The notes under the pieces were generated by a model that saw nothing but the letters and a program-made list of their open reading frames with translations, did not search any database and was not told where the DNA came from. This document shows, piece after piece, positions 26,101-39,688 of a stretch of DNA of 64,000 bases. Numbering within the stretch: position 1 is the stretch's first letter; every line of letters begins with the position of its first letter. Position numbers and translations under genes: made by a program. The DNA is from Trichoplax adhaerens (Eukaryota; Placozoa; Uniplacotomia; Trichoplacea; Trichoplacidae). The stretch is taken from the NCBI RefSeq assembly GCF_000150275.1, contig NW_002060949.1:2787836-2851835 (forward strand), read 5' to 3'.

Positions 26101-29100
26101 ATATCGAGAATAACTAACCTTATTAGCTGATTTCCATACGCTAGCCTTGTCCTTTGATGTTAATGAACCAATAACGGTGAAGTATTTCTATCATATGATG
26201 AAGAATGGAGTTTAAAAGGACACTACTATATTTAGATCTAATTTCAAAAAGATACCCATATTAGCGGCCATTCTCTACCTGAAAGTAAATTGTCTTCTCA
26301 TCGCTACTGGCGTTATTAAGATTAACACTCTTCGATAATGCCGATAGAGCGTTTTTAGTAGCAATCAAATCACCACTATTAACATTATTATCCGTCTGAA
26401 AAGCACTTTGCAATTTTGTCAAGATTCCCGAAGCATTGTCAACAGACTGAACTTTTCCAGCGTCTACAATCTGAAAATAAGCAATAATCAGTTTGCTATC
26501 ATAAATAATCAATAACGAAATTACTGAAATGCTCTTTCATCGATATCTATCTACGGATAAATATCTATTCGATATAGCATGAAGTAAGGAAGAAGTTATC
26601 CTCTGGCGTCTTCGATATAAAGGGATACCCATAACCAATGATTATATGAATTTAATTTAGATTCAGATTTCTTTCTAGTTATCAGATAATCGAACTGAGA
26701 GATCCATGTCATAAAGAAGTTAAAATCATCACATACATCAGAATAGATGAATTGAAATTTCGCCGATAATTCTGTCTTGTTAATTACCTCTATTAAAAAT
26801 TGGAAATTATTTAAATAAAGCCTTTTTTAGTCATGCTATAAAACACTTCTATAGGTAAAGAAGATCCCAAAATCAAAACCCTTAGAATAGATTATCAATT
26901 TGATCAAGTCAGACGTGCAATATATGCATAAATCCGGAAATTAAATTACATAGCAAAAATTGATAACTTTATAGCAAATTAACACCCATCTCTTAGTGAA
27001 GCAGTCTAAAATCGAATAGCACAGCATGGATTCGTAATTATATAATGTATTAATACCCCCTTTATAGGTGATTAGTATCTAAAGACTAAATTCTCTTGCC
27101 TAGACTATCGATACTACTGTCTATTAAGAATTAATTTTAGAACCGTTTTATAGGCAAAAAGATTCAAAGCTAATTTCCACACCAATGAGTATCGGTACTA
27201 TTTTTAAATTATACGCGCACATTTATTGTTATCCGATGAATATCAAAAATCTATTTCACTGCATACCTGTAGTAGAAGTAAACGCTGTTGTACTTATTTC
27301 TGTCTGGATAGTGTTAACGGTCGTATACTGCGGCGGTGTCGTTGCTTTAGGCATCGAAGATGTTGCTTCTATGTTAAGATTTAAAGGATAGAAGTATTTC
27401 GATATACGTATAATAACATATTTCAAGTTAGTAGTTATACCCAATAGAAGATGGTGATAATTCTACGTAGAATTAATAGAAAAAATCACTACTAGTATTA
27501 TATCACTCTACTTTTTTTGGATAAGCAATTAATCATTTCGAGTTAGACGTTATAGTTTACAGAGCTTTATCGTAATCTTATTTATGGTTTTGCTAATAAC
27601 ATCGTCAGTGGTAATATATTATGCTACTTTCAGATAAATGACAACTCACTTGGAGCTAACAGCTGTAATTTTTACTTATTGTCAAGGAACATCGCCAGTA
27701 GAGATATACCGATGCATTTTTTTAAATGATAGATAATTCATTTGGAGCAAATATAGCTGTGGCGTGCTAAGTATTATCAAAATTCTATATTATACCCCAC
27801 TTATGACTTACTATATTTGATCCTGATATAACTTATTCAATAATAGTATCATGCTACTGGGAAACCTTGTAGTATGCTAAGTATTACCAAAATCTATGTT
27901 ATATCGCTATTAATTTATTTTATATCTTATTCACATTTATGATTTACTACATTTGATCCTGATATAATTTATCCAATAGTAACGTCATACATACCACTGG
28001 GAGACCTTACCACATGTTAAGAAGTATTATCAAAATTCTATATTATCTCGCTGTTAATCTATTTTATATCCTATTCGTATTTATGATTTACTACATTTGA
28101 TACTGATATAACTTATTCAATAGCAATATCATATTCCTGGGGGATTTTATTTACTACCACTGTGGCTTATACTTTAGAGGAAGAAATAACTAAGTACAAC
28201 TTTTAATTCCAGTTCGTCTCCATTGTGACTTACTGAAAGTACTAGAGGTAGGACTTTCAGGTTTTAATGAAGGAGTGTTAGAAGGCTGACGAGGGGTAGC
28301 TTTAATTTCAGGTCTAGTTGCTAGCGTACCTCCTTCAAATGCATTTACGGATATTATAGGTAACATGAGATAGATCATTTGCATCATTTCTTAATATAAA
28401 AAAGGAATATTAGAATACGAATACGAAAAAACTTACTTGGAGTTTTCTGTGTTACTTTTACAGTCTGGGTAGATGGAATCTGTGTTGGCTGTTCGGTCGT
28501 AATAAGGGGTTGTTTGAATGATGCTGTTGATGTAGTTCGATTTATCGAGTCTGAAATAGTGCCATTAACGTGGTTGAAAGTCGAATATAGAATTACTATT
28601 CACTAAACAACCACTAATAGATCATTTCTCCTACCTGATGTAGAAATGAAATTTTTGCTTGAGGGTATTGGCGTAGTTACTATTGTAGTAGTAGTTGTGA
28701 TTTTCCCTGTAGCTACTTCAGTTTCAGGACTTGATGCTATTGAAATGCGAACTGTGCCTTGTGGTATTATTGTAGGGGTAGTCGCTACTGTCTGTGATAA
28801 TGTTATTCTAGTTGATGGAGCTGTAGTGGTTGGAATACATTGTATACTAATGTTTTCGAAAGGAGTAACACTCGGACACATTGAGATAATGGTCGAACTA
28901 GAGGTCATTTCTTTACCTGTATTAAAGTCATAATTATTGCGATTTAGATCGTCGTATTAGATTATTGAAGGTTAGTAATAACTTGTCCAACAATATAATA
29001 TTTTATATCAAGCTGGAATATATAATACTACTTTACAGTATGCTGTATATGGAATTGCTCCATATATAACAGTGCAGTATAAAGGATTTCATTCAAGATA

Positions 29101-32100
29101 TAAAAGGTCTAATCTTTCATTATGTCAGAAAGAAAAGATTAAAGAAAAACGATGCCTAGAAGAAATATTGCCTTATACTTATGTAGAAGTATTTATATTC
29201 CACGCTAGTACCTTTACTGTTTATTTGCAGACCCAAATGAAATACATTACTTCATCAAACTATTAAAAATGAATTTCATCCAAGGTGTTATTAGGTATAA
29301 TTCCTCATTTTCTGTCCGACAATTAACTAGATCTATTTTCAATTCTATAATTCACTATTCTACTAGTGTTTCCTTCCAAATTATTCAGCTTACTCTACTC
29401 GAGAGTGAAATTGCTAAATTATAACTTAAGACAAATTACTAGACTGTCTATCTTCATTTTCATATCTAGTCATCAATGTGATCTATTTCCTGTTATATGC
29501 ACTACTTCATTTGCTAGTTTATTCAACTTGATACATTCAAGGATAGATTGTCAAAATGGTATGCAATATAAAACAAAAGAGAGGTTGCTGATCTGAACTA
29601 CTACGAGTAATTAATAATATTAATTTTAGAATCAGAGCCTAAATAGAAATAGATTTAAATTATGATTTACCTACTGGTCACGAAATATATTAAAGCGTAT
29701 AACTGCAATTAATGAGTCTCAATAACTTACTTGGATTGATAATGAAATTAGTAGGAATTGTTAATGAAGATAGTGCTGTTATTAGTATAGGAGAAAATTG
29801 GTTTATTGAAGAGTGTTCCTCTAGATTTATCTGCATTGTAACACTTCTGTCCATATCAGCAGATGAAATAAATAAATTTAAGCTTGATAGAGCCTCTACA
29901 GAATTGACCATAGATGAAACTTGATCTTGATCTACATGTATTGAATATAAATACAGCAAAAAGTAGGCAATAAGCTGTAGAATTTATATTCGTATTTAAT
30001 TATTTTTTAAATGGTAATTACAGCTCAAAGACTATTTTGAAATATTCATTTTTAAAGCTAATCCTGTAGAACAAGAGCTAGACTTACTCAAAGCAGTCGT
30101 AGTAACTGGCTTCTCGGTTAGTACTTGAAGTTGGTTTGATGGAACTGTTGATATTGAATAGTGTAGATTATTTCCTGAAGACATTTCATGATTAGAACCA
30201 ATCATAGAGTTGGAAATCAAACTATTTGTTGTCATCTTGTCACCTATAAATAAAACCAAATTAATCAACAATCGGGAAATATAATACATGAAAGAATTAG
30301 AACGTCCTGGAAAGTATCGATTAAAATTAAGCGTGTTAAGTATAGTAATTCTAAATAGAACGATATCGGCTATTATGTGAACTTATTATACGCATTTTAG
30401 CGTTCAGAGACATTAGCGTATTCTAGATTACGCCTAAACCTTTAAGTTTCAGTTAGTACTTATAACAAATCTACAATCTGCTATAATGCTATACTTACTT
30501 GATTGTATCATTGACAGAAATACAGCTTCAGTATCACTTGTAATCACTTCAGCTACAGCAAATAATACATTATATGGAATGAATAAATAAGTTGAAGTAT
30601 ACCTGTATATTTTAAAATTTTAATCATAATTTTATCCGATTGTGACTATACAATGTGTATAAAGGATAATATCACTTACATGTTGTAGAAGCAGACAATG
30701 CAGGAGTAGCAGTAATAGAAATGTCTAGATTTGGACCTAGAGTTAATGCTGAATTGTAGAAAATGATATTGGGATATAATATGCTTTTATAACATGTTAT
30801 AGCAGTGTGGATATTACAAGTTTGACCTATATTAATGTGATAACTATAGCAACTGTCGACCTATTGATGATAACCTTTATATTATAGAATTCAAGAGTAT
30901 TAAATATTATCAATTAAAGGAGAATTTAAAGATTGCCTTACCGTTATTAGAAGATGCTAAGCCATTTGAAAATAGGATCGTTGATTCTGTTTGCACTTTG
31001 GTCCCTACTTTACGCAATTACAGATGTAGTATTTAATTCTAAATACGGTATAGTCTATTTTTAGTAAAAGTATTAGTTTTCACTAGGCTGTAGCATACGA
31101 GTAACTCTAAGACCGTAACATAACTCTAAATATGTATTGTCTATATTTAACAATTTACTCTGTGGAAATACCTTGTACTCTAGCTAAATTATACCGTAGC
31201 ACTAGCTCAACACAGAAGTAACCTACTTTTATGAATCATTCACGCTTATAAATAATTTCCTCCTACTGTGCTCTTAAAATTATAAAAACTATTTTCTTTC
31301 GCCTATTTCATTGATTAGTTCTGGTAGTTACACGGTAAGCTTGCACGCTCTACCTATTCTACACTGCTATAATCATTCGACTGGTCACGTCGTTACTCGC
31401 TCAATAATCTTACACGATCATTCTCTTACACTAGCTCAATGAAGGTTACTCTTCCATTAACTATTCTATTGTACTTTATTACCACTAATGCCGAACTCTT
31501 AACCTTCCAAAATATCACACAGTACAGTTAACAAATTACGATATCCGTTCGATGAGAATTTTATAACAAGTCTACTGATTTAAGTAAATTATGAAAGTTA
31601 TCTTAGTTGATTTGGTAGACGACGATGTAAATGATTGTGCTACTGAAGTAGACTGAAATTTTCTTTACGTTCTATTTTAACTTTTAAGTTCAAGCATTAT
31701 ACCTGGAATATATGATTCTGTTGTAATTAATTTTGTGATTGCTTGTTCTTCGTTACCAGTAGAAATAATTGTGTATGAATTAAAAGTAGAAGTAATCGCC
31801 ATTGTCCTGTGATCAGAACTTAATTCTATAGATGAAGTTCCAATGGGATAATCAGTGAATTTTGACGATGTTGTCGGATTAATTTCTACTAGATCACTAG
31901 ATGATTGGGCTAAATGAAAAGAAAACTTGAAATCATCAATTTTACTATCTAAAGCCCATACTTTAAGGTTGGCTTTAGGTAATGCCAAAACTATCTCTTT
32001 ATTTATTATTTTACAATCTATGGAGGTAAGGACCAACCTGATGAAGTCAGGAAAGTTGAGGAAATGTAAATTTGTGTTGTTGTTGCAACTGCATCTGTTC

Positions 32101-32854
32101 ATTCAAATCATAAAGAAAAAATATTTCATTCGTTAGCTATTAAGGTGTCACTTGCATAATTCTGTCGTAAAAAAATTGAGAAATATTGCAACTTATCTAC
32201 GTATTTGTCAGTATGACAGCAAATTTGTGGAGTTGCTTAATAGTATTATTATCGTTTACTTGTAATATGACCCGGATTGCTGATCTACATCAGCTCCATT
32301 TTATTACCTTTTTGACATATATATCGATATGCTCGATTACATCGTCGATCATACCATTTCCAACGACCATTTTTATTCGAGAGAACGATACAAGGTCCTT
32401 CATGATTAGGTTCAGTAGCATACCAGTTACTATAATTTAGGTTCAGTAGTTGAGTATTATCTGCAATCCATTGGTAATGATCGCGATTATTATCATTAAT
32501 AGGGTTAAATAACCCAATCCAATAATCACTCCACCATCTTAAGATAGAGGTTACTGCATTTTCTTTGCCTACTGTTTTAATGGAGACTAATTGGGCACTA
32601 TAAGTATGACATTTATCTATAGCATCGTCATAGCTCTTAAAGTTATTGTATTTCCTAATACAAGTATTTTCATAAAGTTTCCACCCGCTAGGGCAAGAAT
32701 AGCTGACAATATCTAAAAAATTTAATATAGAAATAGGATTAGTTACCGTCAAAAGATGAATATTATTAAAAGATCTGAGTTCGACTTAAGTATAGCACAT
32801 CATTAGCTCACCTCGAGCTTGAAGAGATAGAATAAGAGAATTCAACTGGCACAG
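20178..32854 (-). CDS. Adhesion GPCR B: C-type lectin, Thr-rich stalk, GAIN/GPS, 7TM (5' partial)
   Basis: Paralogue of receptor A with the same domain order. A mini-exon (32812-32854, [11 protein letters not shown]) joins in phase to the lectin exon 32308-32712 ([24 protein letters not shown]). Thr/Ser-rich exons include 31703-31909, about 30942-31009, 30051-30245, 29730-29940, 28603-28908 and 27290-27390. GAIN exons lie at about 26270-26470, 26120-26200, 25430-25760 and 25045-25135. The GPS has CVFWDF near 24560-24610 and [15 protein letters not shown] near 23920-24020. TM exons: about 23570-23690, 23298-23397, 22645-22795 (FSWMLAEG), 22027-22093, 21863-21929, 21619-21716, 21274-21400 (LGLTWLFG), 21090-21131. 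Tail exons are 20877-20948, 20619-20712, 20490-20518 and 20178-20288, ending NQPTD. The start codon was not found: an in-frame TAG precedes the mini-exon at its acceptor, so a signal-peptide exon must lie further upstream. Confidence 0.87.
27600..28140. repeat. ~140-bp degenerate tandem repeat in an intron of receptor B
   Basis: The core ATTTGATCCTGATATAA recurs near 27815, 27951 and 28095, each copy followed by a CTGGGA..CC and an ATTATCAAAATTCTAT segment. Two related shorter copies with TTGGAGC.AA..AGCTGT lie at about 27650 and 27740. The array sits in an intron between Thr-rich exons and contains no exon. Confidence 0.75.
32308..32712 (-). other. C-type lectin domain exon of receptor B
   Basis: A single exon encodes nearly the whole domain, from [13 protein letters not shown] through WIGL to YICQK. 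It keeps the EPN triplet that in classical lectins helps coordinate calcium and favours mannose-type sugars, and has WYD where WND is usual. The opposite strand carries a 84-codon antisense ORF that is a shadow. Confidence 0.9.
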
Positions 32855-35800
32855 CTATATAGAATTAAAAATGATTCATTACAAATTTTACCTACTTTTT
32901 AATTTTATAATATAGACTAAAAGTGAATATTAAATTTTTATCTATAAATTTTTAATGGCCTTGAATATTTTCAAGAATTGATCCCAAGGTATCTAACAAT
33001 ATTCAGTACAGAACTTTGATGTAATATCGCATTGTAACAAATCAACAAATTGAAAGTATGCCAAGGCATTATTGCCGAAAATGAATTATCAATTTTAAAT
33101 TCAACTTTTCAATTATACTACTTTGAAGTAGAACAGTCCCATATTAGTCAGTATTTTCATCACAAAGAAAATATAAAAGTTCCTATTTTAACTCGAGAGA
33201 GGGAGATAAGTCTATTGTCGGTAAATGCACAACAATATGCTCTTTAGATTAAGCTATTTTAATTATAGTGCAATATATATATATGGAAAGAGCAAATAGA
33301 CTTATTATTCTGAAATTTCAGATATTTTGTTCTACATTGATGCTGATTTACGTTATACTCTCTCATATAAGCTAATAATATCACCTTTAAAAATGCTAAA
33401 GTATCCGCTGTAACTTAATGAAAGAGGAATGAGTCAACTCTCAATAAATGTCATAGCATGATATAGGGTAAAGCATACATAAATAAGTTATGATATATAA
33501 CAGAAATTATACGAATTCAATAATCGAGAATACTATATAATTTAATACTCTATATAACCGAGGGGATCAGTATGGTATGATATTAACTCTTAAATTTATC
33601 GAGTTTTGATTCTAAATTGTACTTATGGATGTACAATTTTGTCTAATTAGTCTTTATCATCATATTAAAAAATATGGATTTGGTTAAAACTTGATCAAAG
33701 AATGGCTTTTAACTGCTACCATCATAATACACGGATTTGTTTAAATTAGGCACAAATTATAAATATAGTTTATCATTTAAATCAAGCTATTTCAATTGCT
33801 TTATAACACTGTATACTTACGATCATATTAAGTGTCGTGATCTATAAACACTTAATCTTAGGTGAATATCATATCGTAGCTAAAGTTAAGACGAATAGAA
33901 ATTTATCTTCTGAAGCTCCTTTAAAAATTTTACGGTAACCAATTACTAAATTATGTATATAACTTGCGCCATAAATTTGTATTAATTTCACCATAGCGCT
34001 AAAAATGAGTATTACGATTTTGGATAATGACTGGAAATTCGAGACAAAAATTATACTAATTTTAAGAATCATGTACGTTTCAATAAAATGTAGAATCAAT
34101 TTTTTATTTAAAAATAATCAGTCAATAAATGAGTCAATCGATCAAAATTAAGATATCGGCGATAACCAGTCATACTGCTATAGTAAAGTTCTCAGTTAGC
34201 AACGAATTGCTCTATTTGAAACGACTATCGATCACTAGAGGATTGTACCATTCTATATTTTGATTAGTTTCATAAGTTACATACCGATATGCTAGTAAAA
34301 CGAAAAATACAGCGAACAATTTTAGCTTATTGACATAATAATTTCATTATTGGTAATAACTAATGAGATTATATACTGTAATCGGCATAGGACTACTTAA
34401 TTTTAGCAATATACGAATACAATGAATAAACCAGATGTCGGATTTACATCTGGAATTATATTATTTAAAAAATNGTTGATTAATTTACTGGGATATTNNN
34501 NNNNNNNNNNNNNNNNNNNNNNNNNNNNNNNNNNNNNNNNNNNNNNNTAATCCAAATTTCTAATTATCAATTCTGGATAATCAATTAGCAGTTGTATAAA
34601 GAATTAAACATTAAATCTTCACGTCGTTGTATTCTATACTAGCTGGAACTAATGTGATTGCCTTGCGATCCAATTAAAAAACGATACCCTAATTTTAGTT
34701 CCACATAAATTTAGTATAGTCTTGACTTTAGATCACTTTTTAGGAACATTAATCATTTCACGAGATAATATAAGGCGAAAAATGAAGAAAAAATTTTAAA
34801 ATGCTCGAAATCGAATCGGACTGCAAGTACAACAATGTATTTATAAAAAGTATAATAAGCCCTATATATTCAAACTATGAATAAACGATAAAATTTCCGC
34901 ACCTATTACTATCGATCACTTAAAGTTCCTTCTTTATGTTTAATTCGTTTTCTATTTCTATTTTTCAAGGCTATTAAAGGCTACAGCCTTGTTGATAAGT
35001 AAAGCTGAATGCTTAGCTTTCGCTCGCAGTAGGTATGGATGAAAAATGTAGCGATTTCTACTATCAGTAAGTGGATAAATCTTCGCTACATACTAAAATG
35101 TTCTATAGTAAAACGATAGTAGTAATAGCAAAGTAGAGTAAATTAAATATAAACCATGCCCATCTATACCAATTAGAATTATTACTATATCGTTATTTCA
35201 CTATAAATAAGTTTTTATAAGATGAATTGGTGATGTCGATATCGATACAGAAAGTCCATAACTAAGATAACATTCAGGCGTGGTTAAATTATTTCCAAAA
35301 ATATTAATAAGTCAAAATTTTGCCTTAACCTTGATAATTCATGCACTAAATATGTTCTTCAAACAAATAGAAAAATCTATTTAGTTTACGTTTTTTAAAC
35401 GATTGAGATAGTTATTAACTCTAAACATTTGATTCTACACATTTGAGAGTGAGTAAAAATTTTTAAGTTAAAGGAAAAAAAAGAATGATTTACTTATTCA
35501 TCTAGATATCTATAATCTTTAACAGACTTTTATCCAGGTTTTGACTTGCTTCTGTTACACGGACAAAGACAAAAGTAATATTTTTTTAATGATTGAGTTA
35601 CAGGTATTCAAATTTAAATGCATTCTGATTTTATCAGTTTCAAAGTATAAAATCTTCATGGTGACTCTATCATTTGCTCATTAAATATTTGAGCAGATCT
35701 TTTAGCAAAATTAATAAGCATTTTTTTAACATAAATAACATATTGTTATGAATGCTTATAAGAGTTTAGTTTAATAACTGACAATGTTATGAATAAAGCT

Positions 35801-38800
35801 GCGGATAGGATGATAACATTGGTTGTCAAGCTAAGAGGTTAAAGAAAGAAAATTTCGTACGAAGTGGTGCGATAATCGCAATACTTTAAAGTTTTTCAAA
35901 CGGATATATGACTTATAATTAACGCAATCTATCGTAATCATTTTCCAGTGCATGTTGAGGTGTAATGCGTAACTTAGCACGATAGATTTAGGGCATATTG
36001 AAATATAAAATACCGACATAAAAAACTCAACACTGCTTGAGAGGAATACTTAATGTAGTGTAATGAGCAGTAAAATTCATGGTACCGAAGCGGTACCTAC
36101 AAAAGGATGACATAATTAATCCTAATAAAATATGACTTACCAGTATTAAAATAACGTATACGACTTTCATCTTTAGCATAAATTTGGATTGGTGCTACTA
36201 TATCTTGGAATGACGTTGAATCATCAAAATTACGGAAATGGTTCAGTTATAAGTATTTTTTTTAATTTTGTCGGTAGTTCGCTCTTGATATGAGAAAAAA
36301 ATTGCTATGATATTCCTTTAGCATAACTAGCGAACAATGATGTTATCACATTCGATACTATTCACCTTAAAGCTGTAATGATTAACTAGTATATTACCGT
36401 GATTATCGTGACAAGGTGACATAGTAGCATCCAGGTGTTATTCTGATTATTTTGAGTTCCTCATTAAGTATGTTATTAATAACAATAGTTTATTAAGGAG
36501 TCACTTGTATGAATTAATTCGTTGATTGATGCATTCATAAAACTTCTTTCTAGAATTCCATAGAAAATATCATATTACAAACAGTTAATACTTTGAAGGT
36601 AAGATTTTAGGCGATTGTCAATCACATTAAAATTTTATTATTTAATTATATGCTAGAAAATCTGCACGATGAGATGGTTACAGTAAACAATTGTATTTAG
36701 ACAACTATTAGATTATATAAAAAGTTATTGAAGAAAGGATAATAAAAAAGTAATTATAGAAGCCTGTAAATGTCGAATTATTCAAGCGTTCAAAGGCAAT
36801 TATAATTTATTTAATATTTATATTGATTGTTAAATACTTCAATGTTATTAGTAAACAAAAATTGTAAATAAAATTTGTAAAGTCTCTTTGTCGTTTTCAA
36901 TTAATTAATTAATAAAATGAAAGTTATTTTTGGAAAAAGACGATAAGATAAGGCCGGTCATATCCATTATCAAAATTAGATTAATTAAAAAGTCAAGAGC
37001 TATTACAATGGAAGAGAAGAAAAGCGCCTAGGTGAGTTAATACGTAGATAGTATTAACACTATTTGTTCAATCAGTAAATGACTTTATAAAATCAGAATG
37101 TTATCTATTTATTGAAGTAGAGAATAGCCCTCATATTTGTAATGATATCACTGATTATCTCTAACAATTTATTCATAAATTAACCGGATGAATTACTGTT
37201 TTATTTTATTTTATAATCAAATTACTTGTAAACACAATTTAGCACTAAATCTGAATAGATTCTGTTGATAATTGTAGTACGAGTATGTAGAGAAAAAGAT
37301 GTGACGTATATTTTTAACTGGTTAACCATCATTTTCTGGCTTATGAAAAATAATATTCACTTGAGAATAAAGAGCAAATTATTGAATCTTGATAAAATAT
37401 ATCTCAATGACTCTATATCAAGGCATCGTCTCTGAAAATAATGATAAAGTATTTTAGAAAGTATTTATGATTAGTTTTCGCTTTCCTTTCAGATACGTAC
37501 TAATATTAATACTTCGGCCATTCATATCATCATAATTTAATAATTGTTGATTTTGATTACTGCATAATATATGTAAACGCCGATTTCAATTCATCACAAG
37601 TCATTCTCGTAAATACTGCATCTATATAATCCTGTAATAAGTGCGTCTCACAATAACTAGCTTAGTCAAATTGTATTTTCGAAAAGGCCTTTATTACAAG
37701 GTATTAGAAATAGTAGAGCAATAATTAATTACTACAAGAATTTAGTCTAAAATCTAAAGTATTCCGAGCTCAAAGCGAAGTGAAGTCTCTTCTCCTCTGT
37801 GAGCTCATCTCTGCAGTTCTTATAAACATTTCATTAAATCCATTTATGACAACTTGATTCATCTACAATCAGATATGAGTCATCAAACAAAATACTTTTC
37901 TCTAATGGTACATCATTATTTTCTACAATCTAAATTATTCTACTTAAGATGTCCCTACTTTTCGAAGGGCATCTTAACAACTACAGTGTTTCTAGCTACA
38001 TAAATCTTGTACCATAATTAGTCAACTAGCTACTATAAGTCATCAACAATTTCTAATATAGTAGTTAGCAATCATCTAATATTACCTTCACGGTAATATC
38101 TATTCAAAGCAACCTAACTATATCAAATATAGCTATCCGTATAATCAAATACGGGTACATCACTACAAGTCCGTATAAGTTTTGCTTGCATTTTTTGTTT
38201 TTAATGGAGTTGATGTGATCCTAGGCTATCGGTGCCGAATGATAATTTAGCTGATTATTCAAGTAATACAATTTTCTTCTTAAATTTAATCACTTGCTTA
38301 TTGTATTTATAAAATAAAAAACGATGTATCCCAAGCATAAAAGTACTAAATCTCGAATTAATTGTAAGCGTAACGTTTCTATCCTTTGATATTTTTCGCA
38401 ATTATACGAAATTTTCTCTCCTATTATCGCATTAGTACTCTATACAGACAAGAATAATGCATATTAAGTGTCTTGACGGCAAGCGAATAGAAACTTTTCA
38501 GAATCGCACCTATATTTATTTTACACATACATTTTTGGAAAACTATCGCTTAATTTGAAGGAATTACAGCTACTCACTAGTTGCTTTGCTGGGACGTAGT
38601 TAATTATTCTCTTTGCATGTTATCATTAGAAATTTTGACAAAATTTACATATATTAGCATTACTGTACCACTTATTTAGACTGAGCAATATTGTAACTTT
38701 GTCATCTGATTTTCAGCAAGTTTCGAAATGCTTTAAATCGACGTCAAGTTATCGGAAATTTAGATTGTTTAAAGGCAACAGTTGCTAATGCATTACTTCT

Positions 38801-39688
38801 TTTTCCTCATAGTAATAGATTGATAGCCAATTAATTAATTAAATGTATTCAATTTGTTGACGTCATAACTTACCTCATAAGCTTAAACTCTTCTAAATCC
38901 TTATCAGAATTAAAAATATTGTGCTGGAGCCAGTAGTATTGTATTTATTTATTGTGATCTACTCATTGGTATAGTCAATCAAGCTAATGTTAAATGAGTA
39001 TTGATGATGAAGCAACTAATATTGCTCCTTATACTGTCTACAACCGGGCATGGCTACTATCAGCACTTTTCGCCCTCTATTCGCTGCTGGAGGATCTAGA
39101 CAGCAATAAATGTAATCTGTGATGATGCTCATTGAGTCTATAAATGTAAACTATTACGATAATTACGAACACTAAGTCAATAATATTTGTTGATCTTGAA
39201 CTGCTATATAATACTGTTTTGTTCTTTCGTTAAAATGCCATAATTTAATTTTCTTTGGGTCTGGCAGAAAGATGCCTAAACGTAATGACAATATATAGTT
39301 GCCGTAAAAAAGATTACAGTATTTACTTGGTAACAATGTTTAGCCAAAAAATCTCCCTTACCAATTAAACAATCAATTAGTCCATTTATAAATATCCTCA
39401 GTCCCATATGTTCACGTAATTACGCTTTATACTACTGTACGATCATATTTCGAATAATCGATATATCGCATATGAAAACCTCCATATTTTGTTATCGTGA
39501 ATACTTGTCATTGCGACATTTTAATATACTCGTATATATGTATTATGATATTTGTCCTAATACACAAATTTCGATCATATCTTATTAAATAATATTCCTC
39601 GCATTGATAGCACAGTGATAAGCACATATTTTGAATAATATTAACGTTATGTGGTTGTTGTAAAAAGCAAATATGCAATCAAGTCACA
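32855..39688. other. Intergenic, no gene recognised
   Basis: About 6.8 kb of AT-rich sequence. The missing first exon and promoter of receptor B should lie at its left end. Small ORFs at 33050-33247 (+), 33869-34099 (-) and 35831-36019 (-) show no domain, signal peptide or convincing splice sites. I find no RNA gene or transposon with terminal repeats. Confidence 0.45.
34498..34547. other. Assembly gap (50 N)
   Basis: A second run of exactly 50 N, with a single N nearby at 34474. It lies in intergenic sequence, so no recognised gene is interrupted. Confidence 0.95.

Noticed and set aside
28646-28933. Plus-strand Val/Ile-rich ORF resembling a membrane protein
   Set aside because: Antisense shadow of a Thr-rich stalk exon of receptor B.
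29072-29266. Plus-strand Lys/Arg-rich ORF as a possible transposon fragment
   Set aside because: Lies in an intron of receptor B, with no domain, terminal repeats or splice context.
32186-32440. Plus-strand ORF with signal-like N-terminus
   Set aside because: Overlaps the lectin exon of receptor B on the opposite strand and shows no domain.
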